From positions 1-64,000 of the forward strand of contig NZ_JAGSOG010000009.1 in assembly GCF_018139695.1 (NCBI RefSeq): a stretch of DNA of 64,000 bases, written 5' to 3'. Positions 27,473 through 34,801 of this stretch are shown here, piece after piece (position 1 is the stretch's first letter; each line of letters starts with the position of its first letter). This stretch comes from Actinospica durhamensis (GTDB taxonomy: Bacteria > Actinomycetota > Actinomycetes > Streptomycetales > Catenulisporaceae). A model generated the notes under the pieces. The model had not been told where the DNA came from. It saw only the letters and a list, made by a program, of their open reading frames with translations, and made no database searches. Both the position numbers and the translations under genes were made by a program.

Positions 27473-28696
27473 CTACTGCCCGGCCGTCGGGCTCGAGCTG
27501 TCGTCGCCTATCCCCAGATCGATCGCGGGCAGGCCGAGCAGACCGGGGACGGTCACTCCTATCGTCGGCAGCGGCAGCGGGACGCTGACCCCTATGGTCG
27601 AGCCCGCACTCGCCGAGGCCGAGGCCGCCGCGCTGCCCGAGGACTGCGCCGCCGCGCTGCCGCTGGCCTGCGGGGCGGGCGTGCCGCTCGCGGTCGCGCT
27701 CGCGTCCGGGCCGGCCGCACCCGTCGTGGCCGTGTCCTGACTCCCGGCCGGGCCGCCCGCGCCGGCCCCGCCGGTCTGCGCGCCGGCGCCCGGGCCCTGG
27801 GCGTTGTGCCCGGCCTGGGCCGCCTGCTGCGCCGCGGCCTGCTGCAGCTGCCGGTTGAGCCGGTCCATCAGAGCCACGATCTGCGGGGGCTGCGACTGCA
27901 GGAACGGCGGCAGCCGCCAGCTGAGGTCGGCCACCCGCTGACGCTCGGTCAGCAGGAAGTCGGCCAGGGCGTGCAGGGCCGTCTGGTCGCCGTCCGCGCG
28001 CACCTGCCCGATCAGCAGGTTGCCGCCGTTGGCGATCATGGTGCGCAGCTCGTTGACCGTCTGCTGCAGGTACGCCTGGGTGGGCGAGCCGGCCAGGTCC
28101 ACGTCCGGGCGCTGGAGCAGCGAGTCGATCTCGCCGAGCCGGATGTCGGCCAGGCGCAGATAGTCGCGCCCCTGGTCGGTGGGCGAGCCGGAGAGCGAGA
28201 GCTGCAGCGACTCGAAGATCTTCTTGGCGTTGTACAGCGGGTCGCCGGGTTCCGCGCCGGCCGAGGCGATCGCGATGCCGCCGACCGAGCCGGTGGCCAC
28301 CGCCACCCCGACCCCGGCCGCGAGCAGCCGCCGCCGCCAGGCCGAGGAGAGGCTGCCGAAGCCGGGCCTGGTACGTCCCTCGCCCGAGCCGTGTCTGGCT
28401 CCGGACCGCCCGCCGCGCCCGCGTTGCGCCGGCACCGTGGCCGGGCGTGCGCCGGCCACCTCGGGCGCGAGCGCCACCAGCCGGGCGCGCAGCTCGGCCC
28501 GGAACTCGGCGCCCGGCTCGGGCAGTGCCCGGCCCGCCTGACCCAGTCGCTCGGCCAACGCCACCATCAGCGTGCCCTCGCCGCCGCCCTCGCCGCTGCC
28601 CGCGTGATGCCCGGCGCGGGTTCGGGGGCTCGGCCCGCCGCCCGCCGAGCCGGCGAGCGAAGCCGCGAACTCCTCCGCCGCCTGCCGCTCGTTCAT
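27473..28696 (-). CDS. rsbN: RsbN-like anti-sigma factor for BldN, DUF5667 domain
   Basis: A 407-aa membrane protein directly after bldN. Residues 1-120 are cytoplasmic and would hold the sigma-binding part. One helix spans about 124-146 (LLAAGVGVAVATGSVGGIAIA). The DUF5667 region (about 150-260, GDPLYNAKKIFESLQLSLS) and a Gln/Ala/Ser-rich tail lie outside. In Streptomyces, DUF5667 protein RsbN is the membrane anti-sigma of BldN (established knowledge); identity here rests on position and domain. ATG 28696 is fixed by GGAGGAGG upstream; that purine run also contains an in-frame GTG at 28717. A BldN-like promoter lies in the gap before it. Confidence 0.85.
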   Translation of the reverse strand: MNERQAAEEFAASLAGSAGGGPSPRTRAGHHAGSGEGGGEGTLMVALAERLGQAGRALPEPGAEFRAELRARLVALAPEVAGARPATVPAQRGRGGRSGARHGSGEGRTRPGFGSLSSAWRRRLLAAGVGVAVATGSVGGIAIASAGAEPGDPLYNAKKIFESLQLSLSGSPTDQGRDYLRLADIRLGEIDSLLQRPDVDLAGSPTQAYLQQTVNELRTMIANGGNLLIGQVRADGDQTALHALADFLLTERQRVADLSWRLPPFLQSQPPQIVALMDRLNRQLQQAAAQQAAQAGHNAQGPGAGAQTGGAGAGGPAGSQDTATTGAAGPDASATASGTPAPQASGSAAAQSSGSAAASASASAGSTIGVSVPLPLPTIGVTVPGLLGLPAIDLGIGDDSSSPTAGQ

Positions 28697-28832
28697 CGCG
28701 CCTGCCACCTCCTCCACTGCTCCGGATCGGTCCCGGGCTCCGGCCCCGCCCGGCCGTCACCGCGTTCGACGCGTGCCGGGCGGGAATGGTTGTGCCCGGC
28801 TCGCCCGCCACCAGTCCCAGGCCGGTCCTTTT

Positions 28833-28846
28833 CACTCGTTCGAGTG
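28833..28846. promoter_or_regulatory. 14-bp palindrome in the rsbN leader
   Basis: CACTCG-TT-CGAGTG, perfect arms. It sits downstream of the proposed BldN-like promoter and upstream of rsbN. Its left half belongs to the TTCACTCG motif seen in two other intergenic gaps of this window. Function unknown; an operator or a short mRNA hairpin are both possible. Confidence 0.45.
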
Positions 28847-28890
28847 GATCTCGGGATTTCGGCCTGAGCGCGGGGGCGCGTCGTCCTGAG

Positions 28891-28919
28891 CAACGACGGC
28901 GGAGGGTCCTGAGTTACGG
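28891..28919 (-). promoter_or_regulatory. candidate sigma-BldN-dependent promoter of rsbN
   Basis: On the minus strand CGTAAC (28919-28914) and CGTTGC (28896-28891) are 17 bases apart. From memory, the Streptomyces sigma-BldN consensus is CGTAAC-N16-CGTTGA, so this differs by one spacer base and one -10 base. It lies in the 319-base gap between bldN and rsbN. The rest of that gap holds only the palindrome at 28833-28846, and no gene is seen there. Confidence 0.5.
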
Positions 28920-29015
28920 ACGGCACCCCCACACGGGCGTGCCGTACCACGCCGTCCAGACCGGTCGGCCTCGTCAGGGGGTGGATACGTAGGCGTATCC
29001 GACCGGGTCTGCCGC

Positions 29016-29741
29016 TCACCGCAGGTCCGCCGGGAGCAGCCGGGCCAGGGTACGGATGGCACGGTACTGCAGGGTCTTGATCGCGCCGTCGTTCTTGCCC
29101 ATGATCTGCGCGGTCTCGGCCACCGAGAGCCCGTGCAGGAAGCGCAGCGTGACGCACTCCTGCTGCTGGCTGTTGAGCTGTTTGACCGCGTCCAACAGGG
29201 CCCGGTTGGACAGGTACGCGAGCACCGAGTCCTCCGGGCTGGCCTCGGTCTGGTCCGAGTCGAGCATCTCCCCGGTGGGCACCTCGAGCCGGTGCCGGCT
29301 GGACTTGAAGTGGTCCGCCACCAGGTTGCGCGCGATGGTCACGAGCCAGGCCCCGAAGTCACGGCCCTGCCAGGTGAAGGTGGAGATGCGCCGCAGCGCC
29401 CGCAGGAAGGTCTCGCTGGTCAGGTCCTCGGCCAGGGCCTTGTTGGACACCCGGTAGTAGACGTACCGGTAGACCGTGTCCACGTAGGCGTCGTAGAGCT
29501 GCCCGAAGGCCTCGCCGTCGCCGGACTGGGCCCGCTCGACCAGGGCCAGCATCCGGGCCGACTCCGCGTCGGGGCGCGGCGGCTCCGGCGGCGCGCCGGG
29601 CCCGGCCGGGCGCGCGGAGGTGACGGCCTGGCCCGCGCCGCCCGGGCGGGGCGGGATGGGGGCCGCTCCGGCCGTCATCGCGAGCACGGCCGCACGCAGG
29701 CCGCTCAGGCCGGTGCGATCGGCGCTGACGTGTCGGTGCAC
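29016..29741 (-). CDS. bldN: developmental ECF sigma factor BldN (AdsA)
   Basis: A 241-aa ECF sigma factor. Residues 1-60 form an N-terminal extension (HVSADRTGLSGLRAAVLAM at its start) that aligns well with the Streptomyces BldN pro-sequence as I remember it. Region 2 (about 77-147) contains TFLRALRRISTFTWQGRDFG and IARNLVADHFKSSR. Region 4 (about 182-235) contains QQQECVTLRFLHGLSVAETA and MGKNDGAIKTLQYRA. GTG 29741 is set by CTGGAG 5-6 bases upstream and by homology. In Streptomyces BldN drives bldM, chaplin and rodlin genes during aerial growth. None of those targets is seen in this window. Confidence 0.93.
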   Translation of the reverse strand: MHRHVSADRTGLSGLRAAVLAMTAGAAPIPPRPGGAGQAVTSARPAGPGAPPEPPRPDAESARMLALVERAQSGDGEAFGQLYDAYVDTVYRYVYYRVSNKALAEDLTSETFLRALRRISTFTWQGRDFGAWLVTIARNLVADHFKSSRHRLEVPTGEMLDSDQTEASPEDSVLAYLSNRALLDAVKQLNSQQQECVTLRFLHGLSVAETAQIMGKNDGAIKTLQYRAIRTLARLLPADLR

Positions 29742-30047
29742 AAGGCTCCAGGTGCTCGGGTGCGCCGACGTTCGAGCACGGCATGCATTCAGCCGCGCGG
29801 GTTCCGGTGCGCACTGCCCTCGTGGCCGCACCGCCGCGCCGCGTGGGCTGCGGACGACGGGCGGGTCGTTCCGCTCGTGGTCGCTCGTGGTCGTTCGTCA
29901 CGTGGACCGCCGCCCGTCGCGGCGATCCGATCACCCATAGTAGGCGGACCGGACCCCGCTGTGTGCGGCTTTGACGACTCTGCTTGACGAGCCGTCAGGA
30001 CGAGACACGAGGATACCCCTTGGTGACGGCGTCACTACAGCACGTCG
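29742..30047 (-). promoter_or_regulatory. bldN upstream region with BldD-like half-match
   Basis: A 306-base non-coding gap between the HAD-IB gene and bldN. On the minus strand TACTAT could serve as a -10 element. It overlaps TCACCCATAGTAG (29931-29943), which matches the BldD consensus TnACnC(A/T)GnGTnA (from memory) at 7 of 9 fixed positions. Streptomyces bldN is a known BldD target. The rest shows nothing I can support; small ORFs there look like GC-rich noise. Confidence 0.35.
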
Positions 30048-30884
30048 CTACGACTTCGCCTTCGCGCGGCGCGCCAAGGCCACCCCGGCCGCCACGGCCC
30101 CGGTGGCCGCACCGGTCAGCGCGGCGCCGGGCAGTCCGGCCCGCAGCATCCGCACGCCGGTGCGGTAGTCGGTGATCGGCCAGCCCTCGTACTCGGCCCG
30201 GGCGCGCAGCCGGTGGTCCGGGTTCACCGCGTGCGGGTGGCCGACGAGGGTGAGCATCGGCAGGTCGTTGGCCGAGTCCGAGTAGGCGTGGCAGACGGAC
30301 AGGTCGTAGCCGCGGCGCTCGGCCAGCTCCCGCACCGCGGTCCCCTTGGCCTGGCCGTGCAGTATCTCCCCGACCAGCCTGCCGGTGTAGGTGCCGTCCA
30401 CCGCCTCGGCCTCGGTGCCCAGCGCGCCGTCGAGGCCCAGGCGGCCGGCGATGATCTCGGCCAGCTCCGTGGGGGCCGCGGTGACCAGCCAGACCGGCTC
30501 GCCGCGGCGGCGGTGCAGCTCGGCCAGGGCGCGGGTGCCCGGCCAGATCTTCTCGGCCAGATAGTCGTCGTAGATGTGCCGGCACAGCTCCACCATCTCC
30601 TCGACGGTGTGCCCGCGGGCGAAGGACAGCGCCCGCTCCCGGGTGGTGGCGACCTGTTCGGTGCGCTCGCCGCGGATCCGGAAGGTCAGCTGGGAGCAGG
30701 CGAACCTGGCTATCTCGCCCGAGCTCAGGAAGCGGCGGGCGGCGAGGCCGCGGGCGAGGTGGAACAGCGACGCGCCGCGTATCAGAGTGTTGTCCAAGTC
30801 GAAGAACGCGGCGGCGGTGGGCCGGGGTGCAACGGCCGCGTCGACGGCGCGTTTGTCGGCGGCCGCGCTGGGGGCAGGGCGCAC
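30048..30884 (-). CDS. HAD-IB family hydrolase (SerB-like phosphatase)
   Basis: A 278-aa HAD phosphatase. Motif I is FFDLDNTL, motif II LVTAAP and motif III near AYSDSANDLPML, all in order with a helical cap between. The C-terminal 30 residues are hydrophobic and Ala-rich, ending RRAKAKS, probably a membrane anchor. GTG 30884 is preferred because AGAGGG lies 5 bases upstream; GTG 30890 is two codons earlier. Streptomyces genomes carry the same gene upstream of bldN. Substrate unknown; this family includes phosphoserine- and lipid-phosphate phosphatases. Confidence 0.87.
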   Translation of the reverse strand: MRPAPSAAADKRAVDAAVAPRPTAAAFFDLDNTLIRGASLFHLARGLAARRFLSSGEIARFACSQLTFRIRGERTEQVATTRERALSFARGHTVEEMVELCRHIYDDYLAEKIWPGTRALAELHRRRGEPVWLVTAAPTELAEIIAGRLGLDGALGTEAEAVDGTYTGRLVGEILHGQAKGTAVRELAERRGYDLSVCHAYSDSANDLPMLTLVGHPHAVNPDHRLRARAEYEGWPITDYRTGVRMLRAGLPGAALTGAATGAVAAGVALARRAKAKS

Positions 30885-31014
30885 TGTCACCCTCTAGACC
30901 CTACCGGCTGCGCGCATCGTGTACGCCTCCGCGAACCGACCGGCCGGGGTCCGGGCGGCAAACGCAGGGAAGGCGGGCGCACCGCCCCGCCTGCGCGGTG
31001 AGAGGCTTGGACCC

Positions 31015-31287
31015 ATGCAGACGCGAATCACGCTGATCGGGAAGGCCGGCTGTCACCTGTGCGACACGGCGCGCGAGACCGTGGCCAAGGTGGCCGCCGA
31101 GCTCGGGGTGGGCTGGGTCGAGTACGACATCAACGACGACCCGCGGCTGAAGGAGGACTACTGGGACACCATCCCGGTCACCCTGGTCGACGGTCGCGCG
31201 CACGACTTCTGGCGGGTGGACGAGAACCGGCTGCGGGCGGCTCTGACGGCCTCGGAGCCGGGTCCGGAAGCTGGCAGCGACCTGTGA
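31015..31287 (+). CDS. glutaredoxin-family thiol-disulfide protein
   Basis: A 90-aa thioredoxin-fold protein with an N-terminal CHLC active site (LIGKAGCHLCDTA) and cis-Pro segment IPVTLVDG. It resembles the short actinobacterial glutaredoxin-like/DUF836 proteins. It is divergent from the HAD-IB gene (130-base gap) and upstream of rex, the Streptomyces gene order. A redox role beside the redox regulator Rex is plausible. Confidence 0.88.
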   Translation: MQTRITLIGKAGCHLCDTARETVAKVAAELGVGWVEYDINDDPRLKEDYWDTIPVTLVDGRAHDFWRVDENRLRAALTASEPGPEAGSDL

Positions 31288-31401
31288 CTTGGGTCGCACA
31301 CCGGGCGCGGGAGGGCCGGAGAACCGGTATCGTCGCAGGTGAGATCGGGCGAAGCGGACAATAACCGGCAAATCGCCAAGGTGTCACGATTCGGTCATGA
31401 A

Positions 31402-31432
31402 CTTTGTGCGCGCCTTCACAAAGTCCTACGCT
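31402..31432 (+). promoter_or_regulatory. Rex operator overlapping a promoter of rex-hemACD
   Basis: Perfect inverted repeat CTTTGTG (31402-31408) / CACAAAG (31417-31423) with 8 bases between. It matches the known Rex site TTGTG-n8-CACAA (from memory TGTGAAnnnnnnTTCACA). TTGTGC (31404-31409) and TACGCT (31427-31432) are exactly 17 bases apart, a good promoter, so Rex binding would cover the -35 and spacer. This supports NADH-responsive autoregulation. The rest of the 283-base gap before rex shows no gene. Confidence 0.85.
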
Positions 31433-31570
31433 GCCTGGTGAGTGCTAAGGCAGTGATAACAACAGATCACTCGGGTCGCCCCATCCGTCCGGGACGCGCC
31501 CGCGGGTCGCGAGCTCACCGCCCGGGCACGACAGTCTCAGAGAAGTCCAGCGAGCGCGACCGGGAGCAGC

Positions 31571-32380
31571 ATGGCCAGCATGAGCAGTCCTGGTATGGCC
31601 GCCATCCCCGAGGCGACCGTGGCGCGGTTGCCCGTCTACCTGCGTGCGCTGCGGACCCTGCAGGACCGCGGTACCGCCACCGTCTCCTCCGAGGAACTCG
31701 CCGCGGTGGCCGGGGTCAACTCGGCCAAGCTGCGCAAGGACCTGTCCTTCCTCGGCTCCTACGGCACCCGCGGCGTCGGTTACGACGTCGAGTACCTGAT
31801 CTACCAGATCTCCCGCGAGCTCGGCCTGAGCCTGGACTGGCCGGTGGCCATCATCGGCATCGGAAACCTGGGGCACGCGCTGGCCAACTACGGCGGCTTC
31901 GTCAGCCGCGGCTTCCGGATAGCTGCTCTGTTCGACGCCGACCCGCGCCTTTCCGGCAACCGCGTGGCCGGGCTGGTCATCCGGCACGTGGACGAGCTCG
32001 ACGAGGTGATCGCCGACCTCGGTATCTCGATCGCGGTGATCGCCGTGCCGCCGACGAACGCGCAGGCGGTGGCCGACCGGCTGGTGGCCGCCGGGGTCAC
32101 CTCGATCCTGAACTTCGCCCCGACCGTGGTCACCGTGCCCGAGGGGGTGGACCTGCGCAAGGTGGACCTGTCCGTGGAGCTGCAGATCCTCGCCTTCCAC
32201 GAGCAGCGCAAATCGGCCGAGGGCAAGGGTGCCAGGGGCGGGCGTACGGTCCGTAGGTCCATGCGGGAGGATCCAGTGAACCCGGATCCGGACCAGGCCC
32301 AGGCGCCCGAGCGCCCGGCCGAACCCCCGATCCGGCAGCACCGCTCCGCGCCCGACCTGAATGAGGTGTTGCCGGCATGA
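31571..32380 (+). CDS. rex: redox-sensing transcriptional repressor Rex
   Basis: A 269-aa repressor that leaves DNA when NADH is high. The N-terminal winged helix (about 15-80) includes VNSAKLRKDLSFLGSYGTRGVGYDV. The C-terminal Rossmann domain (about 90-215) includes IIGIGNLGHALANYGGF and the domain-swap helix region FHEQRK. A Pro/Ala/Arg-rich tail of about 50 residues follows. ATG 31571 has GGGAG upstream; ATG 31580 is an alternative. The stop overlaps the hemA start as ATGA, so rex and hemA are translationally coupled. Confidence 0.95.
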   Translation: MASMSSPGMAAIPEATVARLPVYLRALRTLQDRGTATVSSEELAAVAGVNSAKLRKDLSFLGSYGTRGVGYDVEYLIYQISRELGLSLDWPVAIIGIGNLGHALANYGGFVSRGFRIAALFDADPRLSGNRVAGLVIRHVDELDEVIADLGISIAVIAVPPTNAQAVADRLVAAGVTSILNFAPTVVTVPEGVDLRKVDLSVELQILAFHEQRKSAEGKGARGGRTVRRSMREDPVNPDPDQAQAPERPAEPPIRQHRSAPDLNEVLPA

Positions 32381-33735
32381 GCCTGCTCGTGATCGGAATC
32401 TCCCACCGCACCGCACCCGTTCGCCTGCTCGAACAGACCTCGCTGACCGAGGAACTCGTGGTCAAGCTGCTCGGCGACGTCGCAGGCTCCGAACACGTCA
32501 CCGAGGCGGTGGCCGTGGCCACCTGCAACCGCCTCGAGGTCTACGCCGAGGTGTCCAAGTTCCACGGCGCCCTCGGCGAGATCTCCGAACTGCTCGGCCA
32601 GTACACCGGGGTGCCCCGGGACGTGCTGACCGGCCACTTCTACGTGCACTACGACGACCGCGCCGCCTGGCACCTGTTCACCGTCGCCTGCGGCCTCGAC
32701 TCGATGGTCCTGGGTGAGCCCCAGATCCTCGGCCAGCTGCGCTCCGCGCTCGCCGTGGGCCAGCGGGTGGGCACCGCGGGGCCGGTGCTCAACGAGCTGG
32801 TCCAGCAGGCCCTGCGGGTGGGCAAGCGCGCGCACAGCGAGACGGCGCTGGACCGGGCCGGGCAGTCGATCGTGACCGCGGCGCTGGACCTGGCCGCCGC
32901 CGACTCCGCCGCGGACCCGGCCCGGGTGGTCGTGGTCGGCGCCGGCTCGATGTCCGCGCTGGCCGCCACCACCCTGCGCCGCCGCTACCCCGAGTCCGCA
33001 ATCACCGTGGTCAACCGGACGCCCGAGCGCGCCTCCCGGCTGGCCGAGACGATCGGCGCGGTGGCCGCGCCGCTGGCCGAGCTGCCCGCGCACGTCGCCG
33101 CGGCCGACCTGCTGCTGTCCTGCACCGGCGCCACCGAGCTGGTGCTGACGGCGGATCAGTTCGCCGCAGCCCGCGGCGGATCCGAGTCACCGGTCACCCT
33201 GGTCGACCTGGCCCTGCCGCGCGATCTGGACCCTGCGATAGCCGAGCTGCCCTTCGTGCGCGTGGTGGACCTCGAGCGCATCGCCCAGGACCAGCGCGAG
33301 ACCGAGGAGCGTCCCGGGCGCGAGAGCGTCGAGGAGGTGTCCCGGATCGTGGAGGCCGAGGTCGAGGCCTACCGCAAGCTGCGTACCGCCAGCGCCGTGG
33401 CCCCGACCGTCACCGCGCTGCGCTGCATGGCCGCCGAGGTCGTGGCGGCCGAGCTCGACCGGTTCCACGGGCGCACCGCCGGGCTGGACGAGCGCACTCG
33501 CGCCGAGGTCGAGCAGACCGTGCGCCGCGTGGTGGACAAGCTGCTGCACGAGCCGACCGTACGGGTCAAGCAGCTGGCCGTCGGCGACGACGGCGTGAGC
33601 TACGCGCAGGCCTTGCGCGAACTGTTCAACCTCGAGCCGGGAACCGCGGTCGCGGTCAGCCGGGCCGAGGCGGCGCCGGGCGAGGACCACATCGCGGTCC
33701 CGGCCCCGGCCGAGCGGAGGCAGGAGAAGCGATGA
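32377..33735 (+). CDS. hemA: glutamyl-tRNA reductase
   Basis: A 452-aa enzyme that converts Glu-tRNA to glutamate-1-semialdehyde with NADPH, the first committed step of the C5 tetrapyrrole pathway. The catalytic Cys50 lies in ATCNRLE. GLDSMVLGEPQILGQL is the family signature, and a Rossmann domain begins at VVVVGAGSMSAL. It overlaps rex by 4 bases (ATGA) and hemC by 4 bases, placing haem synthesis under the Rex-controlled promoter. Confidence 0.96.
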   Translation: MSLLVIGISHRTAPVRLLEQTSLTEELVVKLLGDVAGSEHVTEAVAVATCNRLEVYAEVSKFHGALGEISELLGQYTGVPRDVLTGHFYVHYDDRAAWHLFTVACGLDSMVLGEPQILGQLRSALAVGQRVGTAGPVLNELVQQALRVGKRAHSETALDRAGQSIVTAALDLAAADSAADPARVVVVGAGSMSALAATTLRRRYPESAITVVNRTPERASRLAETIGAVAAPLAELPAHVAAADLLLSCTGATELVLTADQFAAARGGSESPVTLVDLALPRDLDPAIAELPFVRVVDLERIAQDQRETEERPGRESVEEVSRIVEAEVEAYRKLRTASAVAPTVTALRCMAAEVVAAELDRFHGRTAGLDERTRAEVEQTVRRVVDKLLHEPTVRVKQLAVGDDGVSYAQALRELFNLEPGTAVAVSRAEAAPGEDHIAVPAPAERRQEKR

Positions 33736-34694
33736 CGAGCACGCTCAGGCTCGCCACCCGGCGCTCTGCGCTGGCGACGGCGCAGTCCGGGATGGTGGCC
33801 GAGGCCGTGACCAGGGCCACCGGCCGCCCGGTCGAACTGGTGGAGATCACCACCTACGGCGACACCACCCAGGCCACCGGCGAACTGATGTCGCAGATCG
33901 GCGGCACCGGGGTCTTCGTCAACGCGCTGCGCGAGGCGCTGCTCGCGGGCGAGGCCGACTTCGCCGTGCACTCGCTCAAGGACCTGCCCACGGCCGAGCC
34001 GGCCGGACTCGCGCTGGCCGCCGTGCCCGAGCGCGAGGACGTGCGCGACGTGCTGGTGGCCAGGGACGGGCACAAGCTGGCCGATCTGCCCCACGGCGCC
34101 CGCGTCGGCACCGGCTCCACCCGCCGCGCGGCCCAGCTGCGGCTGCTGCGCCCCGACCTCGAGGTCGTGGCCGTGCGCGGCAACGTCGACACCCGGGTGG
34201 GCTTCGTCGCCTCCGGCCGGGTCGACGCGGTCGTGCTCGCCTACGCCGGCCTTAACCGGCTCGGCCGGATCGGCGAGGCCACCGACTTCTTCGACCCGGC
34301 CGAGTTCCTGCCCGCCCCGGGCCAGGGCGCGCTGGCGATCGAGTGCCGGGCCCAGGACGCCGAGCTGATCGAGATCCTGGCCACGCTCGAGCACGCGCCC
34401 ACCCGGGCCGCGATCGCCGCCGAGCGGGCCCTGCTGGCCACGCTGGAGGCCGGCTGCTCCGCGCCGGTCGGCGGATACGCCCTGGTCGGGCCCGAGGACG
34501 GCGGGGAACTGACGCTCAGCGGCGTCGTCGCCGAGGTCGTCGGGCCCGACCATGCCGGTCCGCCCGCCTCGGTGCGCGCCGCCCTCAGCGGCCCGGCCGC
34601 GCAGGCGGCCCGCATCGGCGCGGAACTCGCCACCCGGCTCCTGGCCCAGGGCGCGGACGCGCTCATGGGCGCCACGCGCCGGACCTCGGCATGA
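33732..34694 (+). CDS. hemC: porphobilinogen deaminase (hydroxymethylbilane synthase)
   Basis: A 320-aa cytosolic enzyme polymerising four porphobilinogens. Cys242 (EAGCSAPVG) is the attachment site of the dipyrromethane cofactor. Substrate-binding arginines lie in GTGSTRRAAQL (126-136) and RGNVDTR (149-155), and the catalytic Asp in HSLKDLP (80-86). ATGA overlap with hemA upstream. Its stop overlaps a further ATG (34691) that opens a 36-codon ORF leading to hemD. Confidence 0.96.
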   Translation: MTSTLRLATRRSALATAQSGMVAEAVTRATGRPVELVEITTYGDTTQATGELMSQIGGTGVFVNALREALLAGEADFAVHSLKDLPTAEPAGLALAAVPEREDVRDVLVARDGHKLADLPHGARVGTGSTRRAAQLRLLRPDLEVVAVRGNVDTRVGFVASGRVDAVVLAYAGLNRLGRIGEATDFFDPAEFLPAPGQGALAIECRAQDAELIEILATLEHAPTRAAIAAERALLATLEAGCSAPVGGYALVGPEDGGELTLSGVVAEVVGPDHAGPPASVRAALSGPAAQAARIGAELATRLLAQGADALMGATRRTSA

Positions 34695-34801
34695 CCGCCA
34701 CCCGTACCACCCTTCGCACCACCCTTTGCACGACCGCCACAGCCCGGCCGCGCGCAGCGCGCGCCGATTCAGGTATGGCATTGATGGGAGCTTCGCTGTG
34801 A
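34691..34801 (+). CDS. possible 36-aa coupling/leader ORF between hemC and hemD
   Basis: ATG 34691 overlaps the hemC stop (ATGA). The ORF runs without interruption and its TGA (34799-34801) overlaps the hemD GTG (GTGA), giving a translation-coupling geometry at both ends. The peptide is MTATRTTLRTTLCTTATA then an Arg/Ala-rich end and MALMGASL. Third-codon positions are clearly less G/C-rich than in hemC or hemD, which argues against a long-standing protein gene. The stretch also has a 12-bp imperfect repeat (34703-34726) and a GC hairpin (CGCGCGC/GCGCGCG). A leader, ribosome-relay ORF or chance are all possible. Confidence 0.35.
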   Translation: MTATRTTLRTTLCTTATARPRAARADSGMALMGASL

